Assembly (NCBI GenBank): GCA_011390165.1 | Contig: JAABSV010000009.1 | Coordinates: 1-64,000 of the forward strand | Direction of reading: 5' to 3' | DNA length: 64,000 nt | Origin: Desulfobulbaceae bacterium | GTDB taxonomy: Bacteria > Desulfobacterota > Desulfobulbia > Desulfobulbales > Desulfocapsaceae | Part shown: positions 47,170 to 56,668 of the stretch, piece by piece | Layout of the letters: the number at the start of each line of letters is the position of its first letter | How positions within the stretch are numbered: position 1 is the first letter of the stretch | The notes under the pieces: model-generated | Databases searched by the model: none | The model's input: the letters and a program-made list of their open reading frames with translations, nothing else | What the model was told of the DNA's origin: nothing | Translations under genes and position numbers: made by a program

Positions 47170-49266
47170 TCAGGCGGACGGCGGCACGGCGGTGGCCGTC
47201 CCCCCTTTGCCGAGAAACCGGGCTATCTCCCCGGCCAGGGCGTGGGGGTCGACTGGTTTACTGACATAGCCGTTCATCCCGGCTGCCAGACATTTTTCCC
47301 GATCACCGGTCATGGCATGGGCGGTCATGGCAATAATCGGCACCGCCGGGTTGCGAACGGCAGCCTGGCCACTGCGGATCTGCCGGGTGGCCTCGACCCC
47401 GTCAAGGACCGGCATCTGCACATCCATCAGGACCAGGTCGTAGGGTTCTGCCGCCAGCGCCCGGAGTGCCTCCTGACCATTGCCGACGACATCGGCGCGG
47501 AGGGCCAGTTTTTTCAAAATCCCCAGTGCTACCAGCTGGTTGGTGGGGTTGTCCTCAACCAGGAGAATACGGGCGGTGCTGTCGCTGAACCGGTTGAGAA
47601 GCTCCCTGGCGCTGTGGCGGGTGGCGATGCTTTGCAGAGTTGACGACTGGTCTTGGGGTTCACTGAGGGCAAGAGAGAGGACGCCGCGCAGTTCCAGCAG
47701 ACGGGCCGGCCTGGGGAGATAACCGGCAAAGCCGATTTCAGCAAAACGCCTTGCATCCCCCCGGGTCCCGGAGGAGGTGAGCAGGACCATTTTGGTATCG
47801 CGATAGCGGCTCTCCGCGGCGATGGCCCGACCAAGGGCCTCCCCCCCCATCCCCGGCAACTGCAGGTCAAGCAACAGCAGCCGATAGGGATCGCCGGCGG
47901 CCAGTGCCTCGGTCAGGGCCAGCAGAGCCGCCGGGCCATCATCGGCGGTGTCCGGACGCATCCCCCAGCCAGTCAGGGCTGTGCGGAGGGCCTCTCGATT
48001 GTCGGCACTCCCCTCGACGATCAGAATGCGAATTCCCAGCAGTGGCGAAGGGGGGCGAACCTCTGCTGCCAACCCCTCCACGGAGCGCCTCAACCTGGCG
48101 GTAAACCAGAATTCGGATCCCCTGGCGGCCTCGCTGTCCACGCCGATACGCCCTCCCATCAACTCCACCAGCTGCCTGCAGATCGCCAGACCGAGTCCTG
48201 TTCCACCAAACTTGCGGGTGGTCGAGGCATCCAACTGGCTGAACTTGGTGAACAGCAACGCGACCTTTTCAGGAGGAATACCGATGCCGGTATCGCGTAC
48301 CACAAAACGGAGCACCACCACGGCATCGTCGCTCTCTGCCAGTTCCACGCCGATGCTGACATTTCCGGCCTCGGTGAATTTAATTGCATTACCGACGAGG
48401 TTGGTCAGAATCTGCCGGAGCCGGCCCGGGTCGCCATGGAGGAAGCGGGGTACGGCTGGAGCAATGTCGCAGGAGAAGAGCAGCCCCCTGGCATCGGCCT
48501 GAACGGAGAGACTGGCTGTCAGGTCGTCGAGGAGATTCTGCAGATCGAAAGGAAGGTTTTCCAACTCCAGTCGACCCGCCTCTATTTTTGAAAAATCGAG
48601 GATATCGTTGATAAGGCCAAGAAGCATTCGGCCACTGGTCCGAACAGTGTCGGCATAGTGCCGCTGCTGCTCATCCAGAGGGGTATCAAGGAGGAGGCCG
48701 GCCATACCGATGACCCCGTTCATCGGGGTACGGATCTCATGGCTCATGTTGGCCAGGAACTCACTTTTGGCCACATTTGCCGCCTCGGCTCGGGCGGCCA
48801 GTTCTTTCACCCGGATCGCCTCCTGTTCCAGATGCCGGTTGGCCGCCTCGATGCTGCGGGCATACTCCGCCCGGCTGTTGCGTTGCCGGCGCAGGGTGAT
48901 GATCCAGGCGCTGAAGAGGATGGTGATGGTCAGCAGGCAGGCGAAAATGGCCAGGATAAAGGGCCACCATTTCTGCCAGATATCCACCAGCCGGATCTCC
49001 GGCACCTGGTCAAAGGGCGGCAGCTGCAGGGCCCGGCTGGGATCCTCCACCTCAAGGTAATCGGAGGGAATGGTGTAGCGTTTCTTCTCTCCATCGGCAG
49101 CGGCGCCCATCTCCAGCCCAACCGGTGGGGTGGCGGCGACGGCATCTGGGAGAGGGTGCAGGCAGGAGAGGGTCAGAAAAAAGAGGATCAACCAGCAGGG
49201 GCCGGCACTAGACGGGGAGCGATCAGAGAACCACCGGCGCAGGCAGAAATCGACATAAGAGAACAT
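47170..49266 (-). CDS. Hybrid sensor histidine kinase with two receiver domains
   Basis: 698 residues from the ATG at 49266. A signal-like hydrophobic N-terminus (24-36) and a membrane helix (102-124) enclose a periplasmic part of about 65 residues. The HisKA domain has H176 in [11 protein letters not shown]; the ATPase has [17 protein letters not shown] and GGTGLGLAI. The first receiver domain looks degenerate: the acidic pair is EG (VEGSADN) and the conserved lysine is R (LPRPAR), though [10 protein letters not shown] keeps an aspartate. The second receiver is complete ([16 protein letters not shown] in YVSKPVD). There is no HPt domain, so a separate phosphotransfer protein is needed. It lies between the repeat protein and the CheA-like kinase. 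Confidence 0.92.
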   Translation of the reverse strand: MFSYVDFCLRRWFSDRSPSSAGPCWLILFFLTLSCLHPLPDAVAATPPVGLEMGAAADGEKKRYTIPSDYLEVEDPSRALQLPPFDQVPEIRLVDIWQKWWPFILAIFACLLTITILFSAWIITLRRQRNSRAEYARSIEAANRHLEQEAIRVKELAARAEAANVAKSEFLANMSHEIRTPMNGVIGMAGLLLDTPLDEQQRHYADTVRTSGRMLLGLINDILDFSKIEAGRLELENLPFDLQNLLDDLTASLSVQADARGLLFSCDIAPAVPRFLHGDPGRLRQILTNLVGNAIKFTEAGNVSIGVELAESDDAVVVLRFVVRDTGIGIPPEKVALLFTKFSQLDASTTRKFGGTGLGLAICRQLVELMGGRIGVDSEAARGSEFWFTARLRRSVEGLAAEVRPPSPLLGIRILIVEGSADNREALRTALTGWGMRPDTADDGPAALLALTEALAAGDPYRLLLLDLQLPGMGGEALGRAIAAESRYRDTKMVLLTSSGTRGDARRFAEIGFAGYLPRPARLLELRGVLSLALSEPQDQSSTLQSIATRHSARELLNRFSDSTARILLVEDNPTNQLVALGILKKLALRADVVGNGQEALRALAAEPYDLVLMDVQMPVLDGVEATRQIRSGQAAVRNPAVPIIAMTAHAMTGDREKCLAAGMNGYVSKPVDPHALAGEIARFLGKGGTATAVPPSA

Positions 49267-49395
49267 AGGGCAGTCTTCCACTGTGAGGGGCTGGATAGAG
49301 GGGAGTGGGCAGCAGGCAGCAGGCACAGAGCCGGCCGGGAGTGGCAGGTGGTACCGGCACTCGCGGAGAGCCTCAGGGCCTGACGACAGCCATGC

Positions 49396-50199
49396 TTACT
49401 CAATATGAAGGGAACCGGAACTGGTCTTATTGTTGACCCCGATACCGATATTGGACGATTTCTTGCTGTTAGAGGTGTTCATCAGGGTACTCGATTTGCC
49501 GATGGTGGTATTCTGCAGGTTGATTGTTCCCATGTTAGCGGTATTATTGACCCCAATGCCGATATTGGCCACCGCATCGCTTTGTGACAACGACTCTACC
49601 TTGCCGCTCACCCTGGTGTTTGAGGCGGCAACGGTGCCGACATTGGCCGTGTTGCCCTTCCCCTTCGCCAAATTGAGGGAAGAGGTAATTGTCGTCTTGT
49701 TGGCGACCAGCCCCGATTTTGCCACTCCGCCGCCAACGATGGCAACCGCGCCCATGTTGGCGGTACTGTTTTCTCCGACGGCAATATTCTCTGAATTGCG
49801 GATAGTGGCATCGTTGGCAACGGTCCCCTTGATGAGCACATCCTCAATGCGGATATTGCCGAGGTTGACGGTGGTCCCCGGTCCGACAGCACTGCTGCTG
49901 CTCTTCTCGACACTGCCGGTAGCAACCACCTTGGCCGTCTTGCCGAGGGTGGCGTTTTTCTGGTCGATTCGGGCCGCCATCCCCGGCTGGCCCGCCTTGT
50001 TGCTGACCCCACCCTTCCGTTCGATCAGCGGTTTCCGCTCCTTGCTCTCCGCACCGACGTTGAGGTTCGCCGATTTTTCCGTGGAAGTGAACCCCTTCAA
50101 CTGCGCCGCCTCGTCGGCGGCAACAGCCGATCCTCCGCCAAAATGACAGAGAAGAATCCCGCATACACTGGCTAAGATCTTGTTTTTCATTGCCTTCAT
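49396..50199 (-). CDS. Secreted repeat protein with curlin-like beta-solenoid repeats
   Basis: 267 residues from ATG 50199 (50190 and 50223 are alternatives). A signal peptide spans about 5-28 (ILASVCGILLCHFGGGSAVAA). The mature protein is Asn-, Gly-, Ser- and Val-rich. From about 137 a unit of 36-38 residues repeats: it opens with NIAVG, NLAKG, NIGIG and NIGIG at 138, 176, 212 and 250, each followed by N[ST]AN[MV]G[AT] or a decayed form, then a variable segment. An earlier related element VNLGNI is at 111. The pattern resembles curlin repeats (S-x-L...G-x-G-N-x-A) but lacks the curlin glutamines. I do not recognise a named family. The next gene downstream is a hybrid kinase; possible role in adhesion or matrix. 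Confidence 0.8.
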   Translation of the reverse strand: MKAMKNKILASVCGILLCHFGGGSAVAADEAAQLKGFTSTEKSANLNVGAESKERKPLIERKGGVSNKAGQPGMAARIDQKNATLGKTAKVVATGSVEKSSSSAVGPGTTVNLGNIRIEDVLIKGTVANDATIRNSENIAVGENSTANMGAVAIVGGGVAKSGLVANKTTITSSLNLAKGKGNTANVGTVAASNTRVSGKVESLSQSDAVANIGIGVNNTANMGTINLQNTTIGKSSTLMNTSNSKKSSNIGIGVNNKTSSGSLHIE

Positions 50200-50268
50200 G
50201 CCCCGCTCAAGTGGTTTGCCCATGAAACGACGCCGATAAAGAGGAGGTAGATGAGCCGTGTGCAGTAC

Positions 50269-50298
50269 AGTTTAGCACATATCAACTCTATTTGTCGA
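50269..50298 (-). promoter_or_regulatory. Possible promoter of the repeat-protein/signalling cluster
   Basis: On the minus strand TCGACA (50298-50293), 18 bp, then TAAACT (50274-50269). The -35 matches five of six bases and the -10 four of six. It lies 70 bp upstream of the chosen start of the repeat protein. Confidence 0.35.
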
Positions 50299-50374
50299 AA
50301 GTATCTCTTTGGCAAGATGCTTCCTGGCAAGAATGACCGGTAAAAATGGGGCAGGGGAGGTTGTCGTGCCCTCC

Positions 50375-53300
50375 TCACAGCAAGTGAATCTGCACACCCT
50401 CACCGGCAAGCCTCGACGCCTCGTCGACAATCCGCCGATGGTGGGTAAAAAGCACCACCTGATTGTGTTCACCGAGTTCGGCGAAAAGGGCCAGGCTTGC
50501 CCGGGTACGGTCATCGTCGAAGTTGATCAGAATATCATCGATGATAAAGGGCATCGGCTCTTCCACCCGTCGACGCCACTCCAGGCTGGCGAGGCGAAGG
50601 GCGAGAAAAAGCTGGTCACGGGTGCCGGAACTCATCTTATCGACGGTCAGGCGAGTACCCCCGGGGCGGAGGCCGACCAGCACCGGTTCACCCCGGTCAT
50701 CGAGGTCGGTGCGCAGAGCGACGAAGGAGCCGGTGGTCAGCGTTTGGAAAAACTGGCTGGCCAGAGCCAGAACCGGGTCCTGATGTTCTTCCCGGTAGCG
50801 CTCAATCGCCTGCTGGAGAAGCCTGGCCGCCAGCTTCACCAGGGTGTACCGTTCGACCAGCCGGCGGATTCCAGCCAGTTCCCCCTCCATCTCCTCGGCC
50901 AGTTCCACCGCCCCGGGGCCGCCAGCCATTGCCGCCAGCCTGGTCTCCAACTCGCCGATTACCTGCGAAATCCGGTTGATCTCGGGGTAGAGCCGTTGTT
51001 CGATATCCAGTTGCAGGGCCTCGACCTTACCGGGCAGGGTGTCGGCCGCCACCCCGGCAGCCTGGCGGGCGAGTTCCTCCAGGGGAATCCCGCCGCCGAT
51101 CCGGGCAAGATTTTCCCGGGCCAGGGCAATTTTTTCCCGTAACCGCCTCTCGTCCATAGAGCGTTCAATTACCGCCGGCAGCTCCGCCTCACCGGCACAA
51201 CCAGCCAGGCGCAGCAATTCGAGCAACTGCCCCCTGGCCTGCTGCAAGCCCTGGCCGACAGCGGCCAGTTCCTCGGCCAGCACCTGTTCTTCGCCAGCCA
51301 ATTGTTCGTTAAGAGCAGCATCTCTCTGCGCCTGCCCGAGGAGGGCACGCAACTGGAGAATCGCCTGTTCCAGGGGCAAAGCGGCCAGAGCCGGGGCGAC
51401 CCTGGACAGCAGGGCCTGCACTTCACTGGTAAGGGCAACAGCGTCGCGATCGATACCGTCGATCCGCTTCTGCAGATCGTCGGCGTCCCGCAAGGTGTCA
51501 AAGGAGTTCTGCAGGGTATCGAGAAGGGCGACCGCCTCCAGTGGGCCGGGTTCCTCCTCTCCGCCAAGGCCGGCCAGGGCCCGTTGCCACTCACTCCGCC
51601 AGTCGGCCAGGGCGGCCTCGGCAGCCTGACACTCCTCCTTGGCCTGGCGCCAATCCCCGGCGGCCTGGTCTCGCCTTTCGGTCAGCCTGGCCAGTTCATT
51701 CTTCTGCCGGGAAATCCGCTCCAGCACCCTCTCGGCCAAGAGAAGGAGGGGGCCAAGTTGCGCCTCATCGGCCGGAACCTCCTCCCCCAGGCGGGACAAC
51801 TCCCGGGCGAGAGCCGTCCGCAGATCGGCTCGTCGACCGTTGGTCAGGGTCTGCTGGTGTTCCTTTCTCGCCAGTTCGCCGGCCTTGAAACGGAGGGTAT
51901 CGATCTCTTTCAGCCAGGCACTCATCTCTCGAGGTGACAGGGGTGTGATGGCCAGCGGCTGCCAGACCTGGACCCAGGCGGCCTGCAGCTCCTGCTGCCG
52001 CCGGCGGAAGGTTTCCACCGCCGCCCCATTTTCGGCCAGGGCCTGCTCCAGGCCGGAGATCTGGCTGCGCAATGCCGCCGCGCCGGCCACCCGGTCGGCC
52101 TCCCGGCGCAGGCGATCGGCCAGCTGATCAGCCTGGCGGACGTACCCCTCGTAGGCCTCCGGGAGGGGCTGCCGGGCGTAGGCCCGACACTCCGCAGCGA
52201 GATCTTCCCCGCCAAGCCACTGCCGGCGCACCAGCTGCCAGCCTTCTTGCCGTTTCTCCCTCGCTTGGCGCAGCTCCTCTTCCCGGGGGACCTCCCCGGC
52301 CGATTCCAGGGCAGTGATCTCGGTCCGGGCCGTCTGCAGCTCTCTCTCGTTCTGCTGCCGGACCCTGGTCAGCTGCCGCTGTTCCTCGGCCAACTGGCCG
52401 CCATCCTGCTCAAATTTCTGCACCGTCGCCGGCAGGGGCAGGGCCAGGTGCAGGAGGGCGGCCAGATCGCCACGCCACAGGCCAAGCCGTCCCAGCTCGG
52501 CCAGGCACTCCTGACGCTGCCGGCGGCAGTCTCCTGCAGCAGCAAGCAGCTGTTCGTCGAGGTCTCCCGCCTGCTGCGCCGGCCTCAGGGCAAGAAGCAA
52601 CCCCTTCGGTTCAACCACGGCGGCGGCGGCCATCGCCGACAACCCGGCCATCGCCTCCCGATACTGGCGTTCGGCGACGCTGCCCTGCTTGCGGACCTGA
52701 GCCAGGCGCTGACGAAGCGATTCGTACCGGCTGCTCAGGGCCTGAACCGTTATCCTTCTGGCCAAAAGGGGGCGCAGGTTGTCGATCTGCTCCAGGGGGA
52801 GATCGGCCCGCACCTGCTTGAGCAGCCGGGCCGCCTCACTGCGCAGGCTGATCCGCATACCGTTCCGTTCCGGACGGTCCTTCTGCCCTTTGCGGTATTC
52901 ACCCAGCCGCTGGTGGAAGTCATCGATCAGTTCGGCCTGGCCGAGGAGTTCCCCGGGAACAATGATCGCCTGCCGTCGCCCGGCAAGTTTCTCCAACCGT
53001 TCCCCGTCCCGCTGCAGCTGCTGCCCCGCCTCGCGGATCTGTCGGCTGACCAGTTGGTATCTCTCGGTAAAATCATCACCAAGGGAGGGAACCGGGCCAA
53101 GGCCGTCAAGCTCTTCCCGCATGGTCGCCAAGGCCGCCAGTTCGGGGCCCGCCTGGAGCAAGCGGTGGAGACGGTACCGCTCGGTGTTCAACCGGTCCCG
53201 CTCCTCTTCGAGCTCAACCCGCCGACGCAGAGCCTGGTCCAGGGCCTGGCGCTGCTCGTTCCACTGACTGGCCGAGAGGGCGGCAGACCTGGCTCGCCCC

Positions 53301-53878
53301 TGCAGTTCCCGGTACCGCTTGAGGGCGGTATTGATTTCCGGCCTGGAGCCACTTGCCTTGAAGAGCTCCGCCGCCTCCTTTTCCAACTCGGCGATCACCC
53401 CGGCAAGTGAGGAGAGACCGGCGCCGGCGGCAAACAGGGCCTGGCCCACCTCACCCTTCTGGGCGAGAATCTCCTCTCCACCCCGCACCAGGGTGTCGTG
53501 GTCGATGGCAAAGAGGGTGGCAAAGATCGCCGCCTCCACCCCACCGAGGAAGGGGGCGAGCTGGGCCTGGTCAAGGGGGTTGCCGTCGGCGTCGAGGAGA
53601 TCACCCAGCCTTTTTTTCCGCCGCTGCAGGTACAGCTCCTGACCTGCCCGGTTGCGTAGGGTGCCGGCTACCAGCAGCTGGTCGTAACTGTGCAGGAAAT
53701 TGTCCGGGGTCTGGGGGGGAAAGCCGTACAGCAGGGCCTTGAGAGCGCGCAGGGAGCTGCTCTTGCCGGCCTCGTTGGGGCCAAAGACGATATGCAGGCC
53801 CGGCGGCCCGGTGGTGAAGTCGAGGCTCCGCCCGGTAAAGGGGCCAAAGGCCCGGAGTTCCAGCCGCTGCAGCCTCAC
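50375..53878 (-). CDS. SMC-like AAA ATPase, YhaN type
   Basis: 1167 residues. The N-terminal ATPase half has Walker A GPNEAGKS (33-40) and the C-terminal half has the ABC signature MSSGTRDQLFLALRLASLE and Walker B MPFIIDDILINFDD, the arrangement of SbcC/Rad50/YhaN proteins. The roughly 800 residues between are Glu/Arg/Leu-rich and predicted to be long coiled coils. It works with the nuclease encoded just upstream, whose stop overlaps its start by four bases. YhaN/YhaO resemble SbcC/SbcD but lack a clear zinc hook here; a role in DNA end processing or repair is inferred. Confidence 0.9.
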   Translation of the reverse strand: MRLQRLELRAFGPFTGRSLDFTTGPPGLHIVFGPNEAGKSSSLRALKALLYGFPPQTPDNFLHSYDQLLVAGTLRNRAGQELYLQRRKKRLGDLLDADGNPLDQAQLAPFLGGVEAAIFATLFAIDHDTLVRGGEEILAQKGEVGQALFAAGAGLSSLAGVIAELEKEAAELFKASGSRPEINTALKRYRELQGRARSAALSASQWNEQRQALDQALRRRVELEEERDRLNTERYRLHRLLQAGPELAALATMREELDGLGPVPSLGDDFTERYQLVSRQIREAGQQLQRDGERLEKLAGRRQAIIVPGELLGQAELIDDFHQRLGEYRKGQKDRPERNGMRISLRSEAARLLKQVRADLPLEQIDNLRPLLARRITVQALSSRYESLRQRLAQVRKQGSVAERQYREAMAGLSAMAAAAVVEPKGLLLALRPAQQAGDLDEQLLAAAGDCRRQRQECLAELGRLGLWRGDLAALLHLALPLPATVQKFEQDGGQLAEEQRQLTRVRQQNERELQTARTEITALESAGEVPREEELRQAREKRQEGWQLVRRQWLGGEDLAAECRAYARQPLPEAYEGYVRQADQLADRLRREADRVAGAAALRSQISGLEQALAENGAAVETFRRRQQELQAAWVQVWQPLAITPLSPREMSAWLKEIDTLRFKAGELARKEHQQTLTNGRRADLRTALARELSRLGEEVPADEAQLGPLLLLAERVLERISRQKNELARLTERRDQAAGDWRQAKEECQAAEAALADWRSEWQRALAGLGGEEEPGPLEAVALLDTLQNSFDTLRDADDLQKRIDGIDRDAVALTSEVQALLSRVAPALAALPLEQAILQLRALLGQAQRDAALNEQLAGEEQVLAEELAAVGQGLQQARGQLLELLRLAGCAGEAELPAVIERSMDERRLREKIALARENLARIGGGIPLEELARQAAGVAADTLPGKVEALQLDIEQRLYPEINRISQVIGELETRLAAMAGGPGAVELAEEMEGELAGIRRLVERYTLVKLAARLLQQAIERYREEHQDPVLALASQFFQTLTTGSFVALRTDLDDRGEPVLVGLRPGGTRLTVDKMSSGTRDQLFLALRLASLEWRRRVEEPMPFIIDDILINFDDDRTRASLALFAELGEHNQVVLFTHHRRIVDEASRLAGEGVQIHLL

Positions 53879-55158
53879 GCGCCCCTTCCCTGCTGGAGAA
53901 GCCTGGCCAGCAGCAGCTCACCGACTTCGGCCCGCAGCTGGTTGATTTTCTCTGCCGACAGCACCAGCAGGGGGTCGTCGACGCTCTCGATTTCCGGGGG
54001 CAGTTTGCCCTGCAGAAGTTGCAGTTCCGGAACCAGGGCAAAAAGGGTGTTGCCGTCCAATTCCAGCTGCTGCAGGCTCGCCAGCAGATCGGCTAAAGGG
54101 GTATCAGCGGGAAAGAGTTCTGCCGGCCCCAGCCGGCGGCTGGTCTGGAACTGGACCTTTTCCAGCCACAGTTCGCCGAGGCCGGCGGCCAGCCCACGGA
54201 ACTCCTCGGCCCACTGTGCCGTTCGGGCCAACAGCTGCGGGTGCACCGCGGTTGCCCCGGTGAGTTGCAATCGGACCGCCAGGGTCCGCCCGGCCGCCCG
54301 CTCCCGTTCGTTGAGGAGCGCCTGGCGCACGGTTGCGGCGACCGTGTCGACCCGGTCGCAGTCGCTCAGATCGACCCGGCAGGTGGCCCAGCGGAGCACA
54401 TCCAGGGGGCACTCCTGCACCTCGCTGACCCGTCCGTCGACCACCGTGACCAGGGTTACCCCCTTGGCCCCCTCCTCGCGGATATGGCGACCCTGAAGGT
54501 TACCGGCAAAAACCACCCATGGATCGGTGGCGACCACTTCCCGCCGATGCACATGGCCAAGGGCCCAGTATGCGTATCCTTTGGCCAGGAGATCACCGAC
54601 ACTGCAGGGGGCGTAGTCGGCGTGGCCGGGGCGGCCGGTGAGGGAGGTATGGAGCAGGCCGATATTGACCAGACCAGGCCAGTATGGCGGGAAGTCCCGG
54701 GCCAGGTTTTCGGCCTCTGCCTGATTCTGGTAACTCCGGCCATGGATGACTGCAGCAAGCCCTTCCAGGGCGACCGACTCCGGTTGCTGGGAAGAAAAAA
54801 CCCGGACATTCTCCGGCCAGGGCATCGCATGGCTCATTCGGCTGGCCGCATCATGGTTGCCGGCGACGATGAAGACCCTGATCCCGGCCCTGGCCAGCTG
54901 CCCCATCTGCCTGGCAAAAAACAGCCCGGTGTGGTAATCCTTCCAGTCGCCGTCAAAGAGGTCTCCGGCAAGGAGGACAAAGGCCACCCGTTCGGCCAGG
55001 GCCAGTTCCACCAGCCTCTCCAGGGCCCGCCGGGTGGCGCCGCGAATCTCGGCCACCGGTGCGTCAGGGTACCCCTCCACCCCCCGTAGCGGGCTGTCCA
55101 GGTGGATATCAGCGGCGTGGATGAACTGCCACCGGCCCGTCGACTGTTGCGCAATCAA
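53875..55158 (-). CDS. SbcD/YhaO-like DNA repair exonuclease (metallophosphoesterase)
   Basis: 427 residues. The metal-binding motifs are in order: FIHAADIHLD (D and H), LAGDLFDG, AGNHD, LLHTS and GHVHR, all intact. This is the Mre11/SbcD family of manganese-dependent nucleases. The C-terminal 170 residues differ from SbcD and match the YhaO type, which interacts with the YhaN ATPase. Translational overlap with the ATPase gene (ATGA) supports a stable complex. The gene is the first of a two-gene operon; its upstream region contains 9-bp tandem repeats. Confidence 0.92.
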   Translation of the reverse strand: MIAQQSTGRWQFIHAADIHLDSPLRGVEGYPDAPVAEIRGATRRALERLVELALAERVAFVLLAGDLFDGDWKDYHTGLFFARQMGQLARAGIRVFIVAGNHDAASRMSHAMPWPENVRVFSSQQPESVALEGLAAVIHGRSYQNQAEAENLARDFPPYWPGLVNIGLLHTSLTGRPGHADYAPCSVGDLLAKGYAYWALGHVHRREVVATDPWVVFAGNLQGRHIREEGAKGVTLVTVVDGRVSEVQECPLDVLRWATCRVDLSDCDRVDTVAATVRQALLNERERAAGRTLAVRLQLTGATAVHPQLLARTAQWAEEFRGLAAGLGELWLEKVQFQTSRRLGPAELFPADTPLADLLASLQQLELDGNTLFALVPELQLLQGKLPPEIESVDDPLLVLSAEKINQLRAEVGELLLARLLQQGRGA

Positions 55159-55584
55159 CTTGTACCGTTCCTCTTCTGTGCCTGCTGCACGGCACGTGCA
55201 CGGCAGTATCGGCCATTTTTTCCCGCGCAGAGCAAAACCAGGCCGGTCGTTCTACCGCTCAGCCGGCTGCGACACGGCGATTTGCGCATCAAGAATCCTG
55301 CCGGGGCTGGCCAGGCAAAAAGAGAGGGCGAGCCCAGCGGGATGGTCGCTTTGCAGAGATGCAATCGTATCGGCCATATAGGCCATATTGGTTATATTGG
55401 CTATATTGGCCATTCGGGCCACCTGATCCAGGTAGAGCGACCATACCAGGGATAATCCGATAAATCAAGAATCGCCCCGGTCATCCGCCGGGGCCGCCGT
55501 AACTCGCACCCCAGTTCTGGCTTGCGGCCCGGGCAACCGCCATGGTAGGTTCTTCTGCACAGACATTCTTACCCCTCGGAGGCA
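55159..55584. other. Divergent intergenic region with a 9-bp tandem array
   Basis: 426 bases between yhaO-like and namA-like genes. Besides the array at 55372-55416 I see no RNA gene or convincing operator. Small ORFs reading through the array give Ile-Gly-His repeats and are artefacts. Confidence 0.65.
55372..55416. repeat. Five-unit 9-bp tandem repeat (GGCCATATT type)
   Basis: Units are GGCCATATA, GGCCATATT, GGTTATATT, GGCTATATT and GGCCATTCG. It is related in period and sequence to the longer array at 59177-59257 (unit AGCCAGATA), which suggests a genome-wide simple-repeat family. Confidence 0.85.
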
Positions 55585-55587
55585 ATG

Positions 55588-56601
55588 ATGGCACGACTCT
55601 TCGAACCATATGAAATCAAGGGAATGCCGGTGAAAAACCGGCTGGTGATGGCACCGATGTGCCAGTACTCGGCCGATGACCGGGGTCTGCCCCTGGCCTG
55701 GCACCGACTGCACTACGCCACCAGGGCCGTCGGCCAGGTCGGAACGATCATTATCGAGGCGACGGCGGTGGAGCGCCGGGGCCGGATCTCCGACCGGGAT
55801 CTGGGGCTGTGGGGTGATGAGGCCATCGACCCATTCCGCGAACTCATTGCCGGCGTCAAGGCCCACGACTGTCGGTGCGGGATACAACTGGCCCACGCCG
55901 GCCGCAAGGCAACCATCCAGGACGAGGCAATTGTCGCCCCGAGCGCCATCGCCTTCAGCGACCAACTACCGGTACCGGTGGAGCTGTCGACAGCAGATAT
56001 CAACCGGGTGGTCGTGGCCTTCGCCGAGGCTGCCCGACGGGCTGTGGCCGCAGGAACCGACTTCATCGAGATCCATGCCGCCCACGGTTACCTGATCAAC
56101 CAGTTCCTCTCGCCGCTGACCAACCGGCGGACCGACGCCTACGGCCAGGACCGCGCCCTCTTCCTACGGCAGGTGCTGACGGCGGTGGCTGGACAAGTTC
56201 CGGAGCAACTGCCGGTTTTCCTGCGCATATCGGCCGAGGAGTACCAGGAGGGGGGAAACCATCCCGCCGAACTGGCCCGGCTGCTCGCCCCGCTCAGAGA
56301 GATGATCGACCTCATCCACGTCAGCTCCGGCGGGGTGGTGGAGAATGCGGTGGTTCCGGTGTACTCCGGCTACCAGCTGGCCTTTGCCGACACCATCCGG
56401 CAGGCCCTCTCCCTGCCGGTCCTGGCAGTGGGCATGCTGGAGACGCCGCAGCTGGCCGAGGAGGCCCTGCGGCACGGACGGGCCGACCTGGTCGCCCTGG
56501 GGCGGGAACTGCTGCGCAACCCCTACTGGCCGTTGCAGGCGGCCAAGGATCTGGGCGCGGAAATCACCTGGCCAACGGCCTATGTGCGGGCGAAAGGGTG
56601 A
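55588..56601 (+). CDS. namA: Old-yellow-enzyme-family NADPH dehydrogenase (NamA/YqjM-like)
   Basis: 337 residues; the ATG at 55588 has GGAGG at a five-base spacing, better than the ATG at 55585. FMN and substrate motifs are VMAPMCQYSADDRG, where C is the redox-tuning cysteine of YqjM, WHRLHYATRAVGQVG, IQLAHAGRKA (H and the preceding Q), HAAHGYLINQFLSPLTNRRTDAYG, and VGMLETP with ALGRELLRNPYWP. It reduces activated C=C bonds with NADPH. In anaerobes it may act on enones or nitro compounds. It precedes a DUF362 ferredoxin gene by 67 bp on the same strand. Confidence 0.93.
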   Translation: MARLFEPYEIKGMPVKNRLVMAPMCQYSADDRGLPLAWHRLHYATRAVGQVGTIIIEATAVERRGRISDRDLGLWGDEAIDPFRELIAGVKAHDCRCGIQLAHAGRKATIQDEAIVAPSAIAFSDQLPVPVELSTADINRVVVAFAEAARRAVAAGTDFIEIHAAHGYLINQFLSPLTNRRTDAYGQDRALFLRQVLTAVAGQVPEQLPVFLRISAEEYQEGGNHPAELARLLAPLREMIDLIHVSSGGVVENAVVPVYSGYQLAFADTIRQALSLPVLAVGMLETPQLAEEALRHGRADLVALGRELLRNPYWPLQAAKDLGAEITWPTAYVRAKG

Positions 56602-56668
56602 GGGGCGCGGTTTTTCCCCGAGCACCAGCGGATAGAGAGAAAGACAGAGAGAAAAAAGCGAGGAAACA

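Noticed and set aside
55102-55455. Open frame ending in Ile-Gly-His repeats
   Set aside because: Translation of the 9-bp tandem array; overlaps the start of the nuclease gene and has no ribosome site.
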